From CAG-1782 sp964418255 (GTDB lineage Bacteria > Bacillota > Clostridia > Christensenellales > DTU072), in assembly GCA_964418255.1 (NCBI GenBank), contig CAYQKV010000001.1, forward strand, positions 1 through 64,000: a stretch of 64,000 bases of DNA. Direction: 5' to 3'. Under the pieces are notes generated by a model. It was not told where the DNA came from, did not search any database, and saw only the letters and a program-made list of their open reading frames with translations. The position numbers and the translations under genes are program-made. Positions 58,116 through 64,000 of the stretch are shown piece by piece (position 1 is the stretch's first letter; the number at the start of each line of letters is the position of its first letter).

Positions 58116-59272
58116 TATTGCATATCCCGTAGCTTTTTATTGAACTTATCGACAAGGTCGTATTTTGCCTTGGAAAGTTGCTCGTCCGCCTCGCGTAAAG
58201 CGGCGCGTTGTTTGATATTAAGCGATTTTGGCACGTCTATGACGATATGGATATACATATCTCCGTACGCGTCTTTTCTGAGATTTTTCACGCCTTTTCC
58301 TTTAACCCGTATTACCGTTCCGTTCTGCGTTCCTTCGGGAATATCAATCGTTGTGCTTCCGTCAAGCGTGGGCACGGAAATTTTTGCTCCCAATGCGGCT
58401 TGCATTATGGTAATAGGGAGTTCGTAGCTGATATTTATACCCTCTCTAACAAAGACGGGATGGGACGCTACCTTAAAGATAAGGAAAAGATTTCCGCTTA
58501 CGCCCGAGCCGTTCGGCGCGGCGCAACCCTCTTTCGCTATCGTCATCGTATTTCCGTTATCCACTCCGGCAGGAATGTTGACTTTCAGCCTGCGCTGTCT
58601 GCGGACTATTCCTTTGCCGTAGCACTCCGTGCATTTGTCGACTATAACTTTACCCTCGCCGTTACACTGCGGACAAACCGAACGCGTTTGCATAACGCCG
58701 AATGGCGTCCTTTGCTGGATTGTTACGGTACCCGTTCCGTTACATCTCGAACAAGTCTGTACGCCCGTAGCGGATTTCGAACCCGTGCCGTTGCAGGACG
58801 AACACCTCTCCATTCTGTTAAAGACGATTTCTTTATCTTTAACGCCGAAGCACGCTTCCTTAAACGTGAGGTTGACGGTACATTCGACGTCGTCGCCGTT
58901 TCTGTCACGTCTGCTTTGTCCGCCGCTTCTGCCGCCTCCGGTAAAACCGCTGAAAATGTTGCTGAAAAGGTCTTCGAACCCGCCGCCGAACGGGCTTCCC
59001 TCTCCGAACGGATTTCCTCCGCCGGAAAAAGTCGGACCGTCTTCGCTGCCGTACTGGTCGTAAGCCGCTTTTTTCTGCGGGTCGCTTAACACGTCGTAAG
59101 CGTGAGTTATTTCTTTGAATTTCGTTTCGGCGTCTTTTTTCGTTTTTTCGTCCGCGGTTGCGTAAACGTCGGGATGATATTTCTTCGCAAGACGACGATA
59201 TGCGGACTTTATTTCGTCCGCACTCGCTGTCTTTGAAACGCCTAAAACATCGTAATAATTAGTTTGAGCCAT
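58115..59272 (-). CDS. dnaJ: Chaperone DnaJ
   Basis: Hsp40 co-chaperone of DnaK (385 aa). J domain with RRLAKKYHPDVY; Gly/Phe-rich linker (about 80-125); four zinc repeats CSSCNGTG, CSRCNGTG, CPQCNGEG and CTECYGKG; a C-terminal substrate-binding domain. Start overlaps the dnaK stop (TAATG). Confidence 0.98.
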   Translation of the reverse strand: MAQTNYYDVLGVSKTASADEIKSAYRRLAKKYHPDVYATADEKTKKDAETKFKEITHAYDVLSDPQKKAAYDQYGSEDGPTFSGGGNPFGEGSPFGGGFEDLFSNIFSGFTGGGRSGGQSRRDRNGDDVECTVNLTFKEACFGVKDKEIVFNRMERCSSCNGTGSKSATGVQTCSRCNGTGTVTIQQRTPFGVMQTRSVCPQCNGEGKVIVDKCTECYGKGIVRRQRRLKVNIPAGVDNGNTMTIAKEGCAAPNGSGVSGNLFLIFKVASHPVFVREGINISYELPITIMQAALGAKISVPTLDGSTTIDIPEGTQNGTVIRVKGKGVKNLRKDAYGDMYIHIVIDVPKSLNIKQRAALREADEQLSKAKYDLVDKFNKKLRDMQ

Positions 59273-61089
59273 TATTTAATATCGTCGGGGTTAATGTTTA
59301 TCGTGTCGTCGGCTCCGCCGTTCGCCCCGGCTTGTCCTCCGTTGTTTGCCTGAGCCTCTTGATACAGTTTCGTGAAAATCGGATTTGTCGCTTTGCTGAG
59401 AGTCTCGGTAATATTCTTGACTTCGTCAACCGTCGTGGCTTTTTCCAAATTCTCCTTTGCCTCTTTATTTGCGTTTTCAAGAACGGACTTGTCTTCGTCG
59501 GAAAGTTTGTCTCCCGATTCCGCAAGCGCTTTGTCTATCGCAAGAATAAGTTGTTCGGCATTGTTTTTGAGTTCAATAAGCTCTTTACGCTGTTTATCTT
59601 CTTCCGCGTATTTCTCCGCTTCTTTTACCGCCTTATCGATATCTTCGTCGGTTAGATTTGTGGATGCGGTAATCGTAATATTGTTGGATTTACCCGTTCC
59701 TTTGTCCACCGCGGTAACGCTCACTATACCGTTGGCGTCGATGTCGAAGGTAACTTCAATCTGCGGAACGCCGCGCATTGCCGGCGGAATTCCCGTAAGT
59801 TCGAATCTTCCGAGCGTTTTGTTGTCCTGAGCCATTGCTCTTTCGCCTTGCAGAACGTGAATATCCACGCTGGTCTGATTATCGCTTGCGGTACTGAACA
59901 CCTGCGATTTTTTGGTAGGAATAGTCGTGTTGCGGTCGATAAGTTTGGTAAATACTCCGCCCATCGTTTCGATACCGAGAGACAACGGCGTGACGTCGAG
60001 AAGAAGAACGTCTTTTACGTCTCCGGCAAGAACGCCGCCCTGTATAGCCGCGCCCAGCGCGACGCATTCGTCGGGGTTAATTCCTTTATAGGGTTCTTTA
60101 CCCGTCATCTTCTTAACAGCTTCGCAAACCGCGGGAATACGAGTAGAACCGCCTACAAGCACAACTTTGTCGATTTGCGCTGCGGTAATTCCCGCGTCTT
60201 TAAGAGCCTGTTGCGTAGGCGCAATCGTTTTGTTGACGAGGAACGACGTCATATCGTCGAATTTCGCTTTCGTCAAGTCCATATCGATATGAAGAGGTCC
60301 GTTGGGTCCTACTGTGATAAACGGCAGGTTTATGTTCGCTTTCTGAACGCCGCTGAGCTCGATTTTCGCTCTTTCCGCCGCTTCTTTTACTCTCTGCATC
60401 GCCATTTTGTCGGTTGACAAATCTATTCCCTCGTTCTTCTTGAATTCGGAAACAATCCACTTCATTATTTCGTTATCAAAATCATCGCCGCCGAGACGAG
60501 TGTCGCCGTTGGTTGCAAGAACTTCGAAAACGCCGTCGCCGAGTTCGAGAATACTTACGTCGAACGTTCCGCCGCCGAGGTCGTAAATAAGGATTTTTTG
60601 ATTTTTTCCGTCTTTATCGAGACCGTAGCTGAGCGCAGCCGCCGTAGGTTCGTTTATAATTCTGAGGACTTCGAGTCCCGCGATTTTTCCCGCGTCTTTC
60701 GTCGCCTGTCTCTGACTGTCGCTGAAATATGCGGGTACGGTTATTACCGCCTGCGTAACTTTCTGTCCGAGGTACGCTTCCGCGTCGGTTTTGAGTTTTG
60801 CAAGTATCATCGCGGAAATTTCCTGCGGAGTATAACTCTTTCCGTCGATATTAACCTTGTAAGAAGTACCCATTTCTCTTTTGATTGAAGAAATGGTTTT
60901 TTCGGGGTTTACGACCGCCTGTCTTTTGGCGACCTGTCCGACGAGTCTTTGCCCGTCTTTTGCAAAACCCACTACCGAAGGCGTTGTTCTTCCGCCTTCC
61001 GCGTTGGGTATAACTACGGCTTCGCCGCCTTCCATAACGGCTACGCAAGAGTTAGTTGTTCCTAAATCGATACCAATTATTTTTGCCAT
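59272..61089 (-). CDS. dnaK: Chaperone DnaK (Hsp70)
   Basis: Hsp70 (605 aa). N-terminal ATPase domain with GIDLGTTNSCVAVMEGG, IYDLGGGTFDVSIL and VVLVGGSTRIPAV; substrate-binding domain from about 370 (DVTPLSLGIETMGG); helical lid; and a Gly/Asn/Ala-rich tail ending with an acidic motif. It lacks the roughly 24-residue insertion of proteobacterial DnaK in the ATPase domain, as in Firmicutes. Confidence 0.98.
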   Translation of the reverse strand: MAKIIGIDLGTTNSCVAVMEGGEAVVIPNAEGGRTTPSVVGFAKDGQRLVGQVAKRQAVVNPEKTISSIKREMGTSYKVNIDGKSYTPQEISAMILAKLKTDAEAYLGQKVTQAVITVPAYFSDSQRQATKDAGKIAGLEVLRIINEPTAAALSYGLDKDGKNQKILIYDLGGGTFDVSILELGDGVFEVLATNGDTRLGGDDFDNEIMKWIVSEFKKNEGIDLSTDKMAMQRVKEAAERAKIELSGVQKANINLPFITVGPNGPLHIDMDLTKAKFDDMTSFLVNKTIAPTQQALKDAGITAAQIDKVVLVGGSTRIPAVCEAVKKMTGKEPYKGINPDECVALGAAIQGGVLAGDVKDVLLLDVTPLSLGIETMGGVFTKLIDRNTTIPTKKSQVFSTASDNQTSVDIHVLQGERAMAQDNKTLGRFELTGIPPAMRGVPQIEVTFDIDANGIVSVTAVDKGTGKSNNITITASTNLTDEDIDKAVKEAEKYAEEDKQRKELIELKNNAEQLILAIDKALAESGDKLSDEDKSVLENANKEAKENLEKATTVDEVKNITETLSKATNPIFTKLYQEAQANNGGQAGANGGADDTININPDDIK

Positions 61090-61116
61090 AATACATAATC
61101 TCCTTTATTGCTGAAT

Positions 61117-61659
61117 TTATTGTGCCACCTTGACCATACTCGGTCTCAGCACCTTATCTTTTCTTTTATATCCTTTTTGATAAACTTCCACTACCGTGTT
61201 AGCCTTTTCGCCGTCCTCGCATTGCGCGATTGCGTGATGAAATTTCGGGTCGAATTCTTTACCTTTCGCTTCGATTTCCACAACGTCGAATTTCGTAAGC
61301 AACGCAAGAATCTGTTTGTAAATTAGTTCCATTCCGCTTTTTGCATTCTCATCGGTAACAGTGGATATTCCGCGTTCGAAATTATCGATAACGTCCAAAA
61401 GCGCGCATATCACGTCGTTTATTCCGTCGCTTCTCGCTATCCTTACGCTTTCGTTGTTGCGTTTACGATAGTTGTCGAATTCCGCCTGCAAACGTTGCGC
61501 CATATCCTTGTATTCGTCGATTTTCTTCTGAGTTTCGTCCGCAATCACAATGGGTTCGCACTCTATGTCGCATTCGGTTTCCTTTGTTTCGGTCTCTTCT
61601 TCCGTTATGGTAACGGTTTCTTCGTTTTCATTGTTGACCGTCTTGTCTTTTTCACTCAT
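61117..61659 (-). CDS. grpE: Nucleotide exchange factor GrpE
   Basis: Nucleotide exchange factor for DnaK (180 aa). Very acidic N-terminus (about 1-45), long coiled coil with AQRLQAEFDNYRKRN, then the beta domain ending VEVYQKGYKRKDKVLRPSMVKV. It overlaps hrcA by 8 bases. Confidence 0.97.
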   Translation of the reverse strand: MSEKDKTVNNENEETVTITEEETETKETECDIECEPIVIADETQKKIDEYKDMAQRLQAEFDNYRKRNNESVRIARSDGINDVICALLDVIDNFERGISTVTDENAKSGMELIYKQILALLTKFDVVEIEAKGKEFDPKFHHAIAQCEDGEKANTVVEVYQKGYKRKDKVLRPSMVKVAQ

Positions 61660-62692
61660 TATTGCCTCCGTCTTTATCTCCGTCCAGTCCGTTAAGAGTT
61701 TTCTTGATATAATCGAGTACGCTCATAACTTTACCGTAATTCATTCTTTCCGGTCCTATTACTCCCGCGCAACCGAGTTCTTTGCCTTGATAAATGTATT
61801 TTGCGGTAACGATTGCGCACTTATCTATTCCGCCTTTCTCGTCTTTACCGATTTTAACGTTAAATTCAAGTTCCGCACCAGAGTCTACCATATCGGCAAA
61901 CCGTTCTTTGGTATCTATCACTTCAAGAAAGTTCTTTGCCGACGTCAAATCCTGGTCGGGCGATTCAAGAAATTTGCTCTGTCCCTCGAAATACACGTTT
62001 TTCTCATCTTTCTCGGCGTATGACGCGAGAATAGAAACTATGTTTTCGAAAAGTTCGCGAAAATCGGCAAGTTCGGTATCTACGATATTATCTTTATCCT
62101 TAATTTCGCTTACGCTCTTTCCCGAAAATATTTTGTTGATAAGCGCGTTTGCGTCGTTTATATACGCTTCGTCAATCGCCTGCGATAAAGATATGACGTT
62201 ATCCCTTATTATCCCGCTGTCGGTTATGATAACCACAAGCGCGCTGTGTTCGTCAAGCCCGACAAGTTTTACGGCTTTGATTACCACTTCGTTAATGTTT
62301 TTAAGAACGATTACCGAAGTATAATTAGTAATGTCGCTTATTACCTTTGCCGTGCTTTTGACGAGGTCCTCTATCGCGCCGAACCTTCTGTCGAAAGACG
62401 TTTCTATCAACGCAATCTCTTTTTTCGTAAGAGCCTGTTTTCTGATAAACTTGTCGACATACAGAGAGTAAGCCTTTCTTGAAGGAATTCTTCCGCTGGA
62501 AATATGCGGTTGAATGAGATACCCCATTTCTTCCAATGCGGACAATTCGTTTCTTATAGTCGCGCTGCTGATATTGTCGAAGTGCTTCGCCTTGATTTCT
62601 CCGCTGGAAATCGGCGACGCGCCGGCTATATACTCCTCGACCACCGCTTTAAGAATTTTTTGCTTTCTTTCCGACAGCTTATCTTCCGACAT
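61652..62692 (-). CDS. hrcA: Heat-inducible transcription repressor HrcA
   Basis: Repressor that binds CIRCE and is stabilised by GroE (346 aa). N-terminal winged helix: LSERKQKILKAVVEEYI, PISSGEIKAK and SSATIRNELSALEEMGYLIQPHISSGRIPS; then the dimerisation core. The ATG with AGAGG 4 bases upstream is preferred over a GTG six codons earlier. First gene of hrcA-grpE-dnaK-dnaJ-prmA-rsmE-mtaB-HIT; autoregulated through the CIRCE upstream. Confidence 0.97.
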   Translation of the reverse strand: MSEDKLSERKQKILKAVVEEYIAGASPISSGEIKAKHFDNISSATIRNELSALEEMGYLIQPHISSGRIPSRKAYSLYVDKFIRKQALTKKEIALIETSFDRRFGAIEDLVKSTAKVISDITNYTSVIVLKNINEVVIKAVKLVGLDEHSALVVIITDSGIIRDNVISLSQAIDEAYINDANALINKIFSGKSVSEIKDKDNIVDTELADFRELFENIVSILASYAEKDEKNVYFEGQSKFLESPDQDLTSAKNFLEVIDTKERFADMVDSGAELEFNVKIGKDEKGGIDKCAIVTAKYIYQGKELGCAGVIGPERMNYGKVMSVLDYIKKTLNGLDGDKDGGNNE

Positions 62693-62722
62693 TTTACCTC
62701 TGGCAATCACTTTTAACCGTTG

Positions 62723-62749
62723 TTAGCAGTCATCATCTTTGATTGCTAA
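62723..62749. promoter_or_regulatory. CIRCE operator
   Basis: TTAGCAGTC-N9-GATTGCTAA, matching the CIRCE consensus TTAGCACTC-N9-GAGTGCTAA at seven of nine bases or better in each arm. It starts at the expected transcription start of hrcA and lies 30 bases before the ATG. Confidence 0.93.
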
Positions 62750-62753
62750 CTTT

Positions 62754-62781
62754 ATTATACCATTATTCTATCCCGTGTCAA
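62754..62781 (-). promoter_or_regulatory. Promoter of the hrcA operon
   Basis: TTGACA, 16 bases, TATAAT, both boxes perfect. The CIRCE operator begins 4 bases after the -10 box, so HrcA would block initiation. Confidence 0.9.
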
Positions 62782-62800
62782 GCAAAAATATGCGATTAAA

Positions 62801-62830
62801 TAAAAAAAATAAAAGAAGCCGTCAGGCTTC
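62801..62830 (-). terminator. Terminator after rnc
   Basis: GAAGCC-TGAC-GGCTTC hairpin whose loop contains the rnc stop, followed by TTTTATTTTTTTTA on the minus strand. It ends the plsX-rnc unit just before the hrcA promoter. Confidence 0.85.
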
Positions 62831-63514
62831 CTTCGTTATTACGTTTTCATAAAAAATACGGCAAGCGGCGCGTTCGGCGAAATGTTTGTTTCTGCCTTTT
62901 CCCTCGCCCTCTTTTTTTCCGTTGACAAAGACCTCGCAAAAAAATGTTTTTTCATTTTCTTCGGTTTGTCTGGTATCTATCGTGCATTTCAGTTTCTTTT
63001 TCGCGCAGTATTCGAGCGTTTTTGACTTATAATCGACGCAGGGACAACCGAGATATTTCTCCATTTTCGTCCATATGAATTTTTCCGCCGAAATCAAAGA
63101 ACCGCTGTCGAGAACTATCGCTCCGACTATGGCTTCGAACAAATCGCACTTAACGTTTTCCGAAAGCAGAATTGTTTTGTTGTTTTTTCCAGTTCCTATG
63201 CGAAGATAGTCTATCAGACCGTACTCGTCTATTATTTCCGAAAGCGTTTCCGCGCTGACGAGCGAGGCTCTTCTTTTGGTCAATTCTCCTTCTTTCGCCG
63301 ACGGAAAATAGGAAAATAACCTCTTGCCGACGATATAACCGAGCGCCGCGTCTCCGAGAAATTCGATACGCTCGTAATCGCACGCCCGTTTATGTTCGTT
63401 TGCGTACGATGAGTGGGTAAACGCCGTTACAAGTAGTTCTTTATTTTCGAACCGATACCCTATAATGTTTTCTATATCGCCGAAATCAAGCGCGATTTCC
63501 GAGTTCGTTTTCAA
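62822..63514 (-). CDS. rnc: Ribonuclease III
   Basis: Double-strand-specific RNase for rRNA processing (230 aa). The catalytic domain has YERIEFLGDAALGYIVGKRLF and DLFEAIVGAIVLDSG with the acidic metal ligands; a C-terminal dsRNA-binding domain (about 155-230) has the basic GEGKGRNKHFAERAACR end. The start is TTG with GGTGA 7 bases upstream; no ATG is near the conserved IIGYRFENKELL. It overlaps plsX by 29 bases. Confidence 0.95.
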   Translation of the reverse strand: MKTNSEIALDFGDIENIIGYRFENKELLVTAFTHSSYANEHKRACDYERIEFLGDAALGYIVGKRLFSYFPSAKEGELTKRRASLVSAETLSEIIDEYGLIDYLRIGTGKNNKTILLSENVKCDLFEAIVGAIVLDSGSLISAEKFIWTKMEKYLGCPCVDYKSKTLEYCAKKKLKCTIDTRQTEENEKTFFCEVFVNGKKEGEGKGRNKHFAERAACRIFYENVITKEA

Positions 63515-64000
63515 TGGAGTTCACCACTTTCCCTTCGCTTAAACGTTTTACTTGTAAAATGGAATTCTTAATCGCTTTCGCCTTGGAACTTCCGTGCGAT
63601 TTTACGATGATTTTTTCCAAACCCAACAAAACCGCGCCGCCGTTGTCGTTGTAATCCGTTCTCTTTTTTATTCCTTTGAAAACGGGTTTAAGCAAGAGGT
63701 ATCCTATTTTTGCTCGCAGTCCCCCGCTCATTATGCCGTCTTTTATCATAGAAAACATACTAAGCGCCGTACCTTCGCAAGATTTAAGGGCAATGTTGCC
63801 CGAGTATCCGTCGCACACAACGACGTCCACGTTTCCCGACAATATGTCCCTTCCCTCTATATTTCCAACGAAATTTATACTTTTACATTCTTTCAACATA
63901 GGGAACGCCTCTTTATTGAGCGCGTTTCCTTTCTTATCTTCCGCCCCGTTGCTCAGAAGTCCCACTCGCGGATTCTCTACGCCTAAAATTCGCCTCGAAT
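63486..64000 (-). CDS. plsX: Phosphate acyltransferase PlsX (N-terminus off the window)
   Basis: Makes acyl-phosphate from acyl-ACP for phospholipid synthesis. The frame is open to the right edge, so at least 170 C-terminal residues are present and the start lies outside. Family segments: LGVENPRVGLLSNGAEDKKGN, FVGNIEGRDILSG, DVVVCDGYSGNIALKS, DYNDNGGAVLLGL and KSHGSSKAKAIKNSI. In the common plsX-rnc arrangement; acpP is often between them but is absent here. Confidence 0.96.
   Translation of the reverse strand, partial: SRRILGVENPRVGLLSNGAEDKKGNALNKEAFPMLKECKSINFVGNIEGRDILSGNVDVVVCDGYSGNIALKSCEGTALSMFSMIKDGIMSGGLRAKIGYLLLKPVFKGIKKRTDYNDNGGAVLLGLEKIIVKSHGSSKAKAIKNSILQVKRLSEGKVVNSIENELGNRA

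Noticed and set aside
57303..58427. 374-codon open frame on the plus strand
   Set aside because: It lies antisense to prmA and the end of dnaJ, both with strong family matches; composition and lack of an SD or family features mark it as a shadow frame.
58208..59089. 293-codon plus-strand frame
   Set aside because: Antisense to dnaJ, whose zinc repeats and J domain are unmistakable.
1..64000. Mobile elements, prophage, CRISPR array, rRNA
   Set aside because: No transposase, integrase, terminal repeats, spaced direct repeats or rRNA stretches were seen on either strand.

Overview
The window is a 64 kb stretch of an anaerobic, spore-forming Clostridia-type genome (Gram-positive, moderately low G+C). 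The evidence is a spoIIIA operon, a spoIIAA-spoIIAB-sigF operon followed by spoVAC-AD-AE, the SCIFF ranthipeptide pair scfA-scfB, separate secD and secF, LL-diaminopimelate aminotransferase, a TM1266-type [FeFe]-hydrogenase-system regulator and an HrcA/CIRCE heat-shock operon. I cannot name the genus. Gene density is high, almost everything is on the minus strand, and there is no IS element, prophage, CRISPR array or rRNA.

Layout. 1-4.0 kb: spoIIIAE(partial)-AD-AC-AB-AA, efp and pepQ. 4.0-7.4 kb: spoVAE-AD-AC, sigF, spoIIAB, spoIIAA. 7.9-8.5 kb: six-tRNA operon (Pro, CAT, Asp, Phe, Thr, Tyr). 8.6-15.5 kb: relA, recJ, secF, secD. 15.7-22.6 kb: scfB, scfA, a plus-strand membrane gene, yajC, tgt, queA, ruvB, ruvA, ruvC. 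22.8-25.8 kb: an ABC importer (ATPase, permease, lipoprotein) behind a TM1266-like regulator and a long leader RNA. 25.8-32.6 kb: a degenerate ABC ATPase, pgi, a TIM-barrel protein, hpf, a ClpA/ClpC-type unfoldase and galU. 32.7-34.9 kb: two tRNA-Leu genes, a D-2-hydroxyacid dehydrogenase and degV. 34.9-44.7 kb: an overlapping chain lacZ-patatin-PfoR-like IIC-polA-coaE-dinB (transcribed in that order). 44.8-49.1 kb: a Na/Pi-type transporter, purA, dapL, dapF. 49.1-54.5 kb: zinc-ribbon protein, Nif3-like protein, trmK, rpoD, dnaG and a small unknown gene. 54.7-62.8 kb: rpsU, then the CIRCE-controlled operon hrcA-grpE-dnaK-dnaJ-prmA-rsmE-mtaB-HIT. 62.8-64 kb: rnc and plsX (partial).

Vegetative promoters are unusually easy to read: many are TTGACA-N17-TATAAT or close. 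In at least three places (pepQ, ruvC, the hydroxyacid dehydrogenase) the -10 box sits only 6-7 bases before an ATG that has no ribosome binding site, which predicts leaderless mRNAs. The strongest candidate for an undescribed element is the leader of the TM1266-ABC operon. It has a consensus promoter, a terminator hairpin before the first gene, and an upstream segment perfectly complementary to the terminator's 5' arm, so it has the architecture of a riboswitch or attenuator, but I do not recognise its class. Other points of interest are a SCIFF precursor with seven cysteines, an ABC ATPase that lost its signature motif and switch histidine, a ClpC-like unfoldase without the middle domain, and a terminator for purA embedded in the coding end of the convergent gene.
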